Origin: Acanthamoeba castellanii str. Neff | Taxonomy: Eukaryota; Discosea; Longamoebia; Acanthamoebidae | Assembly: GCF_000313135.1 (NCBI RefSeq) | Contig: NW_004457445.1 | Coordinates: forward strand, 11,955 to 75,954 | Direction: 5' to 3' | Length of the DNA stretch: 64,000 nucleotides | Part shown: positions 1-23,680 of the stretch, piece by piece | Numbering within the stretch: position 1 is the first letter of the stretch | How the letters are laid out: each line of letters opens with the position of its first letter | Notes under the pieces: generated by a model | Told to the model about the DNA's origin: nothing | The model's input: only the letters and a program-made list of their open reading frames with translations | The model's database searches: none | Made by a program: the position numbers and the translations under genes

Positions 1-11589
<11,589 letters not shown>

Positions 11590-11793
11590 TGACGACGACT
11601 GGAAGAGAGAAGAAAGAAGAGAGTTTCGGTTGACATTCAATGACTGCAGTCTCACCAAGTCAAAAGAAGAAGATGATGAAGAAGAATCTCTTTGGCCTTC
11701 TGGGCATGTCTTCCTGGGTTTTTCTCAGCTCGTTGTAGTACTAAAACAAGGGTGGGAGCTCAACAAGTAGAGAAGGTAACAGAAAAAAGAGAT

Positions 11794-13427
11794 ATGAAGG
11801 AGACTTCGCTGTCGGCGCAGTTGGAGGAGCTGAAGGCGACGATGGCCAGGGTGACGCCCGAGGCCGTGGGGCGCGTCTTGGCTCCGCTGGGTCTGGTCTG
11901 CCGCAAGCTCACCCACTTCGCCGACAGCCTGGGCGTCATCAACCCCATCTTCTTCGTCCAAGCCGCACCACCCCCCGGAGAAGAAAAAGAAGAAGAAGCT
12001 GAGGCGGTGGAGCTGGTGCTCCGGGTATCGAACCCGCATCCGTTCTGGCGCGGCAGAAAGACCGAACACGAGGTCGCGGTGATGGAGTTCGTGCGGGCGC
12101 ACGGCCGACCCGACGTGCTTCCGGTGCCCCGGGTGATCGCCTACGCCAGCGACGCCGCGCAGTCGCCGCTGGGCACCGAGTTCGTGCTCATGGAGAAGGC
12201 CCCTGGCCAGAACCTGGACGACGTACGCCGACTGCACCGTCATCATTACCATCACATCATCTATTGACCAGCCTCGCATGTGAAACCTCAGCTGTGGCCC
12301 ACACTTGATGCGGAGGCCAAGAGAGACTACATGGTGCAGTTGGTCCAGTTCATGGCCGAGCTGCGTCGCATATCCGCCTTTCTGCCCAACGTGCGTGTGT
12401 GCTCCCTTTGACGCCTCGTTCTTGAGCCGATGGCTAAAACCGCAGTGAGGAAGGGCAGAGGGGAATGGGGGGCTTCAACCGTGAGATGGAGCTCGTGGAG
12501 CTCGTGCAGGACGGACCCCTGATCGGCCCCTTCACCAGCTTCGCCGACAGCGTCGAACACCACCTCCGTACGCTCCGCTGATGATGGTTCGTGTCTGAGA
12601 CGCTTCACCGGCGCCTAATGACTCGCGACGACATGCAGGCTGGGCCATGGAGATGATCGGCGACACGCTGGCCTCGCGACAGGAGCTGGTGCACGAACTG
12701 CGGGAGCTGGTGCCCGAGTGGATGGACACGGTGCTGGCGCGCTATCGAGCCCTCGCGAGCAGCTGCGAAGAGGAGGAATTCGGGCTGTGCCACAATGACC
12801 TCAACTTCTCCAACCTGCTGGTCGACCACGAACGACGTAAGATCGTGGCCGTGCTCGACTGGGAGAAGTCCAAGTGCTCCGTCTATGACGACGAATTGCG
12901 AGGAGGTGCGTGCGGTGTGTGACGCACGCGAGAGGTGGGTTCGCTGACCGGCTGTGTCGGCGCCGCACAGTTGAAGAATCGATCGAAGATGAAGAGCCAA
13001 CATTGGCCGCGCTGCATGAAGCTATGGCCGCGCTTGGCGTGAGCAGGCCCAGCGGCTACGATCACAGGAAGGCCCTCATCAAGGTCCAAGACCAGTAACG
13101 TCCACCGCGACCTCAGTCAATCATCGTTTGCTAGTTTTCCCTCACAGCTGACATGTCGCATTCACCGCACACGCACACGCACACGCACACGCACACGCAC
13201 GACCGCACGACCGCACACGCGCACCAACCGTCAGCATCTCGTGGGCCTGTTTTGCGTGCGTGACGTGGTTTCTGCCTCGGGAGCCGGACGCCAAGGACCT
13301 GGCCGACGAAGAGCTCGACTACTTCGTGGCGCACGCCCAGGACGCCAAAGAGGCGCTCGTTGCCCAGCTGGCGGCCTTCAAGAGTACTCTTGTCCCACAG
13401 CCAACAATGGGCAACGTCGTTGAATAA
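11794..13427 (+). CDS. APH/choline-kinase-like phosphotransferase
   Basis: Member of the protein-kinase-like phosphotransferase family (aminoglycoside phosphotransferase/choline kinase/ACAD10-type fold). The first exon runs from the ATG at 11794 (MKETSLSAQLEELKATM) through a nucleotide-binding N-lobe (VELVLRVSNPHPFWRGRKTE, then EFVLMEKAPGQNLDDV) to a GTACG donor near 12221. A later exon (about 12640-12905) holds the catalytic loop FGLCHNDLNFSNLLVD, a Brenner-type HxDxxxxN motif, followed by VAVLDWEKS, the DFG-like metal-binding Asp. The last exon ends FKSTLVPQPTMGNVVE and TAA at 13425-13427. The substrate cannot be told from sequence; drug resistance should not be assumed, since eukaryotic members act on small metabolites. 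The stop lies only 27 bases from the stop of the convergent GH3 gene. Confidence 0.8.
13162..13206. repeat. (CACACG)n microsatellite in an intron
   Basis: Hexamer CACACG repeated about six times in the last intron of the phosphotransferase gene. Confidence 0.8.
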
Positions 13428-13454
13428 GGAACCACCAACGCTCGGACATAAAAC

Positions 13455-15041
13455 TTAGATAGCGGGGCAGATGAGGCTCTTGCCGGTGAGGGTGAACGAA
13501 GAGGTCAGAGTGCCCACCTGTGGGGGGGGGAAAAGAACGAAAAAGAATGAAACGGCGGCGAAAGGGGAGATGCAGCGCGGGGGGGGGGCGTACCTGAATG
13601 TTGAAGAGGCCGGCCTCGGCCACGAACTGCTGCTCGCGGTTGTAAAACGCCAGATCGTGCGTGGCCAGCGTGAAGGTCGCCACGTACGACTGACCCGGCG
13701 CGAGGCTCCTGGTCTTCACGTACCTCTTCAGCAGCTGTGTGTGTGTGGAATGCCAGTAGTAAAGTTAGTGTCAGAGCCCCAATGGCAGAGCAGGCAAATG
13801 GGGGGAGGGGACCTTGACGGAGGGGGCGACGGTGGCGTAGACATCGCTCACGTAGAGCTGCACCACCTCCCTCCCGGGCACCTTCCCGCTGTTGGTCACC
13901 CGAACCGAGATCGTCACCGGCTTGCCCGGTGCCAGGTTCGTGTCCGACACGCGCAGATTGTCATAAGCGAACGCTGCGCACGACACGCCACGCAACGCAC
14001 ACGACACACACGACACACACGACACACGATCAGGGGGTGTTGGGTTGAGGAAGCGCAGATGGGCAGGGGGAGACGGTCGTACTGGTGTAGCTGAGACCGA
14101 AGCCGAAGGGGAAGAGCGGAGTGGTGACGTCCGAGTACCAGTGCCAGTAGGGCACGTGAATGTCGCCCGTCGTGCGCGGGTAGGTGAAGGGCAGCTTGCC
14201 CGACGGGTTGGCCTTGCCAAACAGCACCTCGGCCAGCGGCGTGCCCGCGTCTGATGTCCGCGTAAGGCTCGGAGTTAAAAAAAGACAGTGCGACGCCGCT
14301 TTTCGGAGGTAAAAACCACTCGTGGCGCAACGGCGTACAGGGTCCGGGGAGGTAGGCGTTGATGACGGCCGAGGTGGCGTTGATGAGTTCTTCGGGGATG
14401 ATGCGCGGCCGAGCCTCCACCAGCACCATCACGGTCTTGACCTTCTTGCCGCTCTTGGCGATGGCCTGGAACAACAACAGTCGCACTGTGAGAAGGTCGA
14501 TTGTCGAGGCGTTGAGCATTTGTGGGTTGGTTGGGGTCCGAGGCGTACGCCGTGCACGGTCTTGATGAGCTCGATCTGCGACGGCGAGATGGTGAGGTCG
14601 TTGATGTCGCCTTCAGACTCGGATTCGGGAGCTTCGCCGACGGCCAGGACCACCACATCAACCTGTCGCCGTCGTGAGCCAGTCAGCCAGTCCGTCAGCT
14701 GACATCTGATCACGAGACCGACCAAGCGAACGTGTGTGTGTCCGACCGTACCGACGCCGCGATGATGGCCTCGATCTCCCTCAGGTTGGAGCTGTCGCAC
14801 TTGTCAAAGTCGCACGCCGCTGCGATCACGCGACCAGGTCAGCGAGCCGGAGCGGCCGAGTGGGGGGTGGCGGGGGTAGAGAGGGCGGGAACGCGGCGCA
14901 CCAATGAGCTGGACATTGGAGCCGGATGGCGCGAGCGACTGGATGCCCTGGTAGATGGTTGACGTGTCCGGATATGCGTCGAAATCGCTCGGGCTGGCCG
15001 CACCCTGAGTCGATTGAACGTCATAATCAAGGAGATGGGGA

Positions 15042-15081
<40 letters not shown>

Positions 15082-17749
15082 CACACACACACTGTACCCC
15101 CCAATGGATGGACCAGCCGCCGCACTGGTTGGGCAGCGAGTCAGCAGCGGGACCGACCACCAGAATCTTCTGCGCCTGCGCTCGGAGTTGAAATTTGAAA
15201 GAGTTAACGGCTGCTCGGAGGGGCGGACATTGCCCTGTGTGGCCAGATATGGTGATGTGAGGCGGTGTGAACGCACCACGGCGGAGAGAGGAAGGGCGTT
15301 GTCCTGGTTCCTGAGCAGCGTGAGCGACTCCCGCACCACATTCTCGGACATGAGACGATCGCTCTTGCTGCCCACCTGCCCCACACAAGAGGGTTAAAAA
15401 ATAAAGAAATGAGAAACCACAACAAAAGTAAGGAGGGGTAGGTATGAAGGCGTACGGTGGCGATGTTGGGGTTGGAGAGGTTGGAGGCGTAGGGGTTGGT
15501 GAACAGACCCAGGTCGTACTTGATCTTGAGAATGCGCTCCGTGGACTTGTCCACGATGGCCCTGATCGACGCGTCCTCCTGCACCAGCGCGAACAGGTCG
15601 TCCGAGAACGAATAGTCCTATACCCAAGCCAAGGCCATGACCACCCAAATCAATCCATTTAGTTAGTCATATCCACCCGCGGCCCACCCAATAGAACGGG
15701 CTGTATGCACATACCGAAGGGACCATGCTCATGTCGACGCCGGCCAAGAGAGCCATCCTGATGGCCTGCATTGGTTGGGGGAGAACAAGGTGAGGCCACT
15801 GTGCAAACCGGTGTGATGACAACATGTGATGTGTTGCGTTGTGTTATGTTTGGTGTTCGGTTCAGTGGTACCTCCTTGTTGTCGGCGGCGACGTGGTGGA
15901 AGTAGACCAGCTTCTCGATGTCGTTCCAGTCCGTCACGGCAAAGCCCTCGAAGCCCCAGCTCTCCTTGAGATAGTGGTTGAGGTACTGCTCGGAGGTGTG
16001 CACCGGAATGCCGTTGATCGAACCGCTGCGTCATCCCTGAGGTCAGTCATCAAGCGTGGCGGCGGCGGCGGCGGCGAATGCGTGGGTGGGCGGGTGTGGG
16101 TGAGTGTACCTGTTGATCATCACGTTCTGCGCACCGGCCTGGACTGCCGCAATGAACGACGGGGCGAAGTACTGAAGCAGCATCCTGTCGGGGATCTGCA
16201 ATGTCGAGAACGCCAACGATGAGTGAGGCCGATTGATTGGCGATTAACGACGCAGGGGGGGAGGGGACCCAGGCTTACCCAGGCTTCGGTCCTGTCTTTG
16301 CCGGAGATGGGGTTGGGGTAGCCCAGGTAGTGCTTCAGAGAGACGGACACCGTAGTGGACCATCCCGACTCCTCCGTGTGGTAGTCTTCGTCGTCGTTGT
16401 CCCCACGCTGGGGCTTGCGGCACCACACCACAGTCTCGAGATCGCCCTACAGCGCCGCACCAGCAAAACCTCCCCAGATGAGTCACGGGCAGTCGCGCAG
16501 AGCATGTCGCTGGGCCAAGCAAGCGGAGGGAGATTCAGCGATCGTTGGGGGGGAGGTGAGGTGGCGTACGCTGGAGAAGGTTTTGCCCATGTAGCCCTCG
16601 ACGGCAGCGCGGCCGTAGGTCGAGATCAGATAGGGATCCTCGCCGAACTGTTGTGTACGCCCGCCGAGTTGGGTGTCAGATTCACGAGTGGGCTGGAAGG
16701 GGGGGGGCGTACGGTTTCGTAGAAGCGAGGCCAGAGCGGCTGAATGCCCAGGCCGAGAACCGGCGTGAAGGCCCACGGGATGCCCGCCGTCCTGGTGGTG
16801 CGCCGCCGCGCCATTGCGTTGCGTTGGGTGGGGTGGGGTGGGGTGGAGTGAGGCTTTGGCGCAGAGCGATGTGCACAGAAAGAGGAGATTCGTTGGTGGT
16901 GACGATGATACCTGGTGTCTTTGGCAGTGACCTTGGCGCCGAGGTAGACCAGGTGGGGCTCCCACGCAGCCGCCAGGCCAATGTTGTGCGGGAACATGAC
17001 AGCACCGCGCACATAGTTGGCCCCTTTTGCGATGATTGCACAACACAACACGGGGAAGCTGACATTAGCGAATCTACCGAGAGGGAACTGGTAGGAGGGG
17101 AGTGAGTGGTGCGCACCGTGCACCGAGTCGAGGCCGTAGATGATGGGCACCGACGAGTTGCCGTACTGGAGCGCCGTCTCCTGCACCGTGTTGACGAACT
17201 CGATCCACTGCGTCACGTTCCAGCCGATCTCCGGCTTGCCGTTCCGGTCCCACACCGGCGCCGAGCCAGTGAAGGGCCTGCACCAGCGAATAGCCGCACA
17301 CGGTCGTCATACGTGGGACGGTGCGGGTGTGGCGGGGAGGAGCTCAGGCCAGAGAACGTACGTGTTGAGGTAAGAGCCGATGCCGTAATTCTTGATGCCG
17401 TAGATGAGAGCCGTCTTGTTGAGCGACGCCAGCAGGTTGCCCCGGCTGTCGTGCTCCTGCAGCATCCCGATGTCCAGCTGTGCACTCCCACAGAAGCCGG
17501 TAAAATGAAAGTTTAATTTATGAAATAATTAAGTAAATAAATAAAGATATATACAGTAATATGTAACCGTCATACCTGAGTCATTTGGCCAACTTTCTCC
17601 TTGAGGGTGAGGCTGGCCATGAGGCGCGCCACGAACGCGTCCCTCTTCGCAGTGCGCGCATTGTTGCGGGCGGCCGAGGCTCCGCTGGTCAGTGCTGCCA
17701 CGGCAATCACGAGCGCGAGCAGGAGTGCCCACACCGTCGCTGTCTTCAT
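13455..17749 (-). CDS. GH3 beta-glucosidase/exo-glucanase, tandem copy A
   Basis: Secreted glycoside hydrolase family 3 enzyme of the barley glucan exohydrolase type, removing glucose from beta-glucans, probably of food-cell or cyst walls. It starts at the ATG at 17749 with a clear signal peptide (MKTATVWALLLALVIAVAAL) and stops with TAA at 13455-13457 after SLICPAI. The (beta/alpha)8 domain includes VPIIYGLDSVHG, VTAKDTR, GEDPYLISTYGRAAVEGYMG, SLKHYLGY and EGFAVTDWNDIEKL, whose TDW Asp is the expected nucleophile. The second domain has AVGEAPESESEGDI, matching the barley acid/base Glu segment (GEHPYTETKGD). A fibronectin-III-like C-terminus follows (VTISVRVTNSGKVPGREVVQ). About 20 exons. It is nearly identical in its exons to the next gene upstream (17897-22335) and all domains are intact. 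A short acidic stretch (DNDDEDYHTEES) near 16390 is the main protein difference from copy B. Confidence 0.92.
15042..15092. repeat. (CA)n microsatellite in an intron of GH3 copy A
   Basis: A (CA)n tract present in copy A but absent from the matching intron of copy B (near 19500), so it arose or was lost after the duplication. Confidence 0.85.
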
Positions 17750-17896
17750 GTTGTGTGCTGTTGTGTGTCTGGGATTTGAAACATGGGAAAAAAAGAGCGA
17801 AGACGAAGGAAAAACGAAAGCCTTCTCTTTTCCGCCGCGGACAAAATGACTCGCGTTGCACCCCAATTCGCAAAGTGTAACGCGCGGACTTGCAAC

Positions 17897-20800
17897 TTAG
17901 ATGGCGGGGCAGATGAGGCTCTTGCCGGTGAGGGTGAACGAGGAGGTCAGAGTGCCCACCTGCCGGGGAAAAGAACGAAATAGAATGAAACGACGTCAGT
18001 CCCAAGCACCAACACGAAAACAATAGCGCGGGGGGGGGCGTACCTGAATGTTGAAGAGGCCGGCCTCGGCCACGAACTGCTGCTCGCGGTTGTAAAACGC
18101 CAGGTCGTGCGTGGCCAGCGTGAAGGTCGCCACGTACGACTGACCCGGCGCGAGGCTCCTGGTCTTCACGTACCTCTTCAGCAGCTGTAAAGCAAAACAA
18201 ATTAGTACCAGCACACGGTGAATGCTGGTGGATGTGTCTGTGGGGGTAGGGGTAGGGAACCTTGACGGAGGGGGCGACGGTGGCGTAGACATCGCTCACG
18301 TAGAGCTGCACCACCTCCCTCCCGGGCACCTTCCCGCTGTTGGTCACCCGAACCGAGATCGTCACCGGCTTGCCCGGCGCCAGGTTCGTGTCCGACACGC
18401 GCAGATTGTCATAAGCGAACACTGCGCACGACCCACGACACGCAACGCACACAAATATGGTCAGTTAGCGTGTTCAGTATCGAAGCGCGAGAGGGGCTAG
18501 CCGTACTGGTGTAGCTGAGGCCGAAGCCGAAGGGGAAGAGCGGAGTGGTGACGTCCGAGTACCAGTGCCAGTAGGGCACGTGGATGTCGCCCGTCGTGCG
18601 CGGGTAGGTGAAGGGCAGCTTGCCCGACGGGTTGGCCTTCCCGAACAGCACCTCGGCCAGCGGCGTGCCCGCGTCTGTTTGGTGATGTCCGTACGGTAAG
18701 TCACACTCGGAGTAGAATGACTGATCGAAAAGAGAATAGTGTGGAGGGAACAGTAAAGCGCAACGGCGTACAGGGTCCGGGGAGGTAGGCGTTGATGACG
18801 GCCGAGGTGGCGTTGATGAGTTCTTCGGGGATGATGCGCGGCCGAGCCTCCACCAGCACCATCACGGTCTTGACCTTCCTGCCGCTCTTGGCGATGGCCT
18901 GGCCACATTGGAAACAACACAGCAACAGTAAATCAGCCGCATTGGGAGAAGGGTGGTCGAGCATTTGTGGGGTGGTTGGGGTCCGAGACATACGCCGTGC
19001 ACGGTCTTGATGAGCTCGATCTGCGACGGCGAGATGGTGAGATCGTCGATGTCACCGAGGACCTCAGCTTCGGGACCTTCGCCGACGGCCAAGACCACCA
19101 CATCGGCCTGCTGTGAGCGAGCCAGTCAGTTGGCCGCTGCTGCTTTTGATTTGATGAGGCAGTCTCCAGGCGACCAAATGGGGTTGCACGATCGTACCGA
19201 CGCCGCGATGATGGCCTCGATCTCCCTCAGGTTGGAGCTGTCGCACTTGTCAAAGTCGCACGCCGCTGTGGGTCGCAGTCAGTGATCACGGACCAGCAAG
19301 CGTAGGCGTAGAGAAGGCGGGAACGCGGCGCACCGATGAGCTGGACGTTGGAGCCGGAGGGCGCGAGCGACTTGATGCCCTGGTAGATGGTCGACGTGTC
19401 CGGATACGGGTCGAACTCGCTCGGGCTCACCGAACCCTGGATTGATCGAACGCCATTGCGAGCATCGACCGTCAAGTAAGCCAACTGTCACAACGAAATG
19501 CTGATGGCACACGACAAGCGTTTCGCCGCACACGCACACGCACGCATCATTACCTGCCAATGGATGGACCAACCGCCGCACTGGTTGGGCAGCGAGTCAG
19601 CAGCGGGACCGACCACCAGAATCTTCTGCGCCTGCGCTCGGAGTTAAAGAGTGAGTTACTTGTTCGGGGGCAGACACGATGGTGATGTGAGACGGTGTGA
19701 ACGCACCGCGGCGGAGAGAGGAAGGGCGTTGTCCTGGTTCCTGAGCAGCGTGAGCGACTCCCGCACCACATTCTCGGACATGAGACGATCGCTCTTGCTG
19801 CCCACCTGCACACACACACACATACACGAGGATCGAAAAACCCATTAAATTTGGATTGATATGTCCGTATGTATCATTACATTCAGCAAATGTGTGAGCA
19901 GATAAATCACCTTCAAAAAAAAGAGGAAGGCGTACGGTGGCGATGTTGGGGTTGGAGAGGTTGGAGGCGTAGGGGTTGGCGAACAGACCCAGGTCGTACT
20001 TGATCTTGAGAATGCGCTCCGTGGACTTGTCCACGATGGCCCTGATCGACGCGTCCTCCTGCGCCAGCGCGAACAGGTCGTCCGAGAACGAATAGTCCTA
20101 TCGCCAAGCCAAGAGAATCAATATTACGATGATTAGAATTTGTAGGATCATTCTTTGAATTCTTATTCTTTTTCTTACCGAAGGGACCATGCTCATGTCG
20201 ACGCCGGCCAGGAGGGCCATCCTGATGGCCTGCGTTGGTTGGGGGAGAACAAGGTGAGGCCACTGGTGCGGCGACACAAGGAGTTCATCAGGCGTTGCGT
20301 TTGGTGGTACCTCCTTGTTGTCGGCGGCGACGTGGTGGAAGTAGACCAGCTTCTCGATGTCGTTCCAGTCCGTCACGGCAAAGCCCTCGAAGCCCCAGCT
20401 CTCCTTGAGATAGTGGTTGAGGTACTGCTCGGAGGTGTGCACCGGAATGCCGTTGATCGAACCGCTGCGTCATCCCTGAGGTCAGCAATCTCTCCTGCTG
20501 CGCTGCGAGCTTCCTCGCATTCCTTCCTGCGGGGTGGCGGGTAGGTGTGGGGGTAGGTACCTGTTGATCATCACGTTCTGCGCACCGGCCTGGACCGCCG
20601 CAATGAACGACGGGGCGAAGTACTGCAGCAGCATCCTGTCGGGGATCTGGAGTCGGGCGAACACGCGTGTGAGTAAGCACTGACACGAATTGACGACGAC
20701 AACGACGAGTAGGGGGAGGGGCGCACCCAAGCTTCGGTCCTGTCCTTGCCGGAGATGGGGTTGGGGTAGCCCAGGTAGTGCTTCAGAGAGACGGACACGG

Positions 20801-22335
20801 TGGTGGACCATCCCGCAGCGGCGTTTTCCTCGTCCTCCTCGTCGTCCTCCTGCCGGGGCTTGCGGCACCACACCGAAGTCTCGAGATCGTCCTACACGCG
20901 ACCCCAAATGATGAGTCGGCGCTACAGCCGGCTTCGGCCATTGGCGTTGCAATTGGGGAGGTGGGGAGGTGGGGTGGCATGGGACGTACGCTGGAGAAGG
21001 TCTTGCCCATGTAGCCCTCGACGGCAGCGCGGCCGTAGGTCGAGATCAGATAGGGATCCTCGCCGAACTGGTGTGTACGCCCGCCGAGTTGGGGTTTCGT
21101 GCCGTGTTTAACAGTGAGCAGACTCACGAGTGGGCTGGAAAGGGGGGAGGGGGGCGTACGGTTTCGTAGAAGCGAGGCCAGAGCGGCTGAATGCCCAGGC
21201 CGAGAACTGGCGTGAAGGCCCACGGGATGCCCGCCGTCCTGGTGGTGCACGCCGCGCCATTGCGTTGCGTTGGGGGGTGGGTGGAGTGAGGCTTTGGCGC
21301 AGGATTCGTTGGTGTGATGGATGATGAGGCTGATGATACCTGGTGTCCTTGGCGGTGACCTTGGCGCCGAGGAAGACCAGGTGGGGCTCCCACGCAGCCG
21401 CCAGGCCAATGTTGTGCGGGAACATGACAGCGCCGCGCACATAGTTGGCCCCTTTCGTGGTGATTGCACAACACAACACGACATAACACATGATCGTGTG
21501 CGCGGAAGTGTCAGCGAATGTGGACGAGGAGCGGACATGCAGGAGGGGAGTGAGTGGTGCGCACCGTGCACCGAGTCGAGGCCGTAGATGATGGGCACCG
21601 ACGAGTTGCCGTACTGGAGCGCCGTCTCCTGCACCGTGTTGACGAACTCGATCCACTGCGTCACGTTCCACGCGATCTCCGGCTTGCCGTTCCGGTTCGG
21701 CACCGGCGCGGTACCAGAGAAGGGCCTGCACACAAAAGTGAACAGCCGCACAGCCACCGGCCGGGACCCCGACACGCAGAAGTTTATAAGTCCGAAGGGA
21801 GGATTATGGAACGAGAAAGCGAATGGGATGTTTCTGTTTCCTGTTTTCGCCGGAGACATGTTGCGCCACATGTGTGTTGTTGCGGGGAGTAGAGGACGTA
21901 CGTGTTGAGGTAAGAGCCGATGCCGTAATTCTTGATGCCGTAGATGAGAGCCGTCTTGTTGAGCGACGCCAGCAGGTTGCCCTGGCTGTCGTGCTCCTGC
22001 AGCATCCCGATGTCCAGCTGTGCACTCCCACAATAAAATGAATGATTGTAATATTAGTACTTGAACCCAGACAGAGGAGCAAATAAATATGGATGAACAC
22101 TTCAACCAAAGGTGCGCCAGTGAAAAATAGATTTAAAAAAACATATAAGTAAAAGTAATACCTGAGTCATTTGGCCAACTTTCTCCTTGAGGGTGAGGCT
22201 GGCCATGAGGCGCGCCACGAACGCGTCCCTCTTCGCAGTGCGCGCATTGTTGCGGGCGGCCGAGGCTCCGCTGGTCAGTGCTGCCACGGCAATCACGAGC
22301 GCGAGCAGGAGTGCCCACACCGTCGCTGTCTTCAT
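17897..22335 (-). CDS. GH3 beta-glucosidase/exo-glucanase, tandem copy B
   Basis: Paralogue of the adjacent GH3 gene and read in the same direction. ATG at 22335 (same signal peptide), TAA at 17897-17899. It keeps every landmark: signal peptide, VPIIYGLDSVHG, GEDPYLISTYGRAAVEGYMG, the nucleophile segment GFAVTDWNDIEKL, the acid/base segment AVGEGPEAEVLGDI, and the fibronectin-III-like domain ending SLICPAI. Exon order and splice sites match copy A, while most intron bodies differ in sequence and length. Only 147 bases separate it from the start of copy A. The first about 70 bases upstream of both ATGs share blocks (TTGTGTGCTGTTGTGT; GAAGACGAAGGAAAAACG), so the 5' UTR/promoter was copied too. 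Its acidic loop (QEDDEEDEENAAAG, near 20830) differs from that of copy A. Both copies look functional. Confidence 0.92.
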
Positions 22336-22591
22336 GTTGTGTGCTGTTGTGTTGGGCGCAGGAAAAAAGAACGAAGACGAAGGAAAAACGAAAGCCTCCT
22401 CTTTTTTCTTTGTGTCAGCATTCCTCATGGGTGGAACATACTGTCGACCGGTCCTTATTGGTGGCGCAAAGACTTCGTCGTCACGGCCCAATCGACGCAC
22501 ACCAACAAAACGTTTGACGATCATCAGGGATTGTCGCTCGAGCTTTGGGTGCTGGCCAGTGTGGCCTCCTCCACGTCTTGGCCGCCTGCAA
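22336..22591. promoter_or_regulatory. Upstream region of GH3 copy B
   Basis: 256 bases between the start of GH3 copy B and the stop of RPP30. The part next to the GH3 start repeats the upstream sequence of copy A (17750-17830), pointing to a shared promoter/5' UTR. No gene seen. Confidence 0.55.
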
Positions 22592-23617
22592 TCACGATTG
22601 ATTGACCGATAAGTAGGCGATGGACCCACGGGCGGGGGGGGGGGAACGAATGGTACTCGTGCTTCGCTTTCGCTTGGCGCCTTTCACAGGCTTTTCGGAC
22701 CCGGCGGGCTGGGCCGGCAGCTGCCACGCGGCAGCCGTGGAGGCGGGTGCTGCCGCAAGCACCGCCTTCTGCAACTTCCGTGTCTCTGTCCCCGTTCATA
22801 GTGTCCACCAGAGAGAGACCATGATGAGCATGAGCATGAGCATGAGCATGAGCATAAACGCACAGGGGCACGGGAGAACGGTACCTCCATGCAGCAACAC
22901 GGAGTTGGTGTGCTGGGTCATGGCCGCCCTTCCCTCGGCAGAAGTGAGACCCAGCAGCGCAGCCCTGCGTGATACCGCGCGCATGGGCACACATCAGCTT
23001 TGTTCCCTGGAGGTTGTGTGCTGACATAAGAAAGAGTGGCGTACAGGTTGACGAGGTCGTGGGGCGCACGCATGTGGATCGGGTAGAGGGCGTCGGACGT
23101 GAAGATAATGTTCCTTCCTGCGAACCGCTGTAAGTGATACTCAACGTTGAACGTGAAATGTTTGGTGCAACAAACACACAACAGTCGAACCTTTGGTGGC
23201 ACGCAGTAGATCGAGGGTACCGCTCAGCCAATGTTTTCGGCCGCCTTGATCTGGTCGTTGTACGGACATGTGAGTGTTTGCTGAAATAAAAAATAAATAA
23301 ATAAAAGTAATACCTCGCAGGGGCTGAGCGAGGGTGATCTCGAAGTGGATGCCACGCTGCAGCGCCTGGCCTATGGTCTGAAACTTGAGCTTGAAAGGCA
23401 GTCGCCTGCGTCATGGTAGTTACAGCGATTAATTTGAATGACACACTAGCACACACGCCTGTTGTGGAGGGGAAGGCGTACTCCTGGAGATCAAGCGAGA
23501 TGACGTCGACCTCGAGTGTGGCGCAGGCAGCCAGGAAGAACCGTTCGGTCATGGGCCGCACGGCGATGATGTCAAATTGTTGTATCACGTTGTTGGTCGA
23601 GTTCTGATGCCACGACA
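22592..23617 (-). CDS. RPP30: RNase P/MRP protein subunit p30 (RPP30), N-terminus lost in gap
   Basis: Nuclear RNase P and RNase MRP subunit with a PHP/TIM-barrel-like fold, needed for tRNA 5' processing. Exons on the minus strand give, in order: FDIIAVRPMTERFFLAACAT and EVDVISLDLQE; RLPFKLKFQTIGQALQRGIH plus FEITLAQPLR; a divergent exon ending GTLDLLRATK; GRNIIFTSDALYPIHMRAPH plus DLVNL; AALLGLTSAEGRAAMTQHTN plus SVLLHG; then ETRKLQKAVLAAA and a basic tail ending YLSVNQS, TGA at 22592-22594. The RAPHDL, VLLHGETRK and ERLPFKLK blocks match human RPP30 in order. For the last intron I chose the acceptor GGGGACAG before AGACACGG because it restores HGETRK. The 5' end, roughly 60 residues in relatives, is missing in the N run at 23618. 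An intron near 22820-22855 carries an ATGAGC hexamer repeat. Confidence 0.85.
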
Positions 23618-23680
23618 NNNNNNNNNNNNNNNNNNNNNNNNNNNNNNNNNNNNNNNNNNNNNNNNNNNNNNNNNNNNNNN
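23618..23680. other. Assembly gap (63 N)
   Basis: A run of N separates the broken 5' ends of two divergently read genes. Both lack their start codons, so the true gap is probably longer than 63 bases, or the join is wrong. Confidence 0.98.

Noticed and set aside
11794..13427. Aminoglycoside-resistance gene gained from bacteria
   Set aside because: Only the shared kinase-like fold is seen; it has several native-type introns and host-like composition.
22820..22860. Met-Ser repeat protein (ATGAGC hexamers)
   Set aside because: Lies within an intron between two well-defined RPP30 exons and is just a hexamer repeat.
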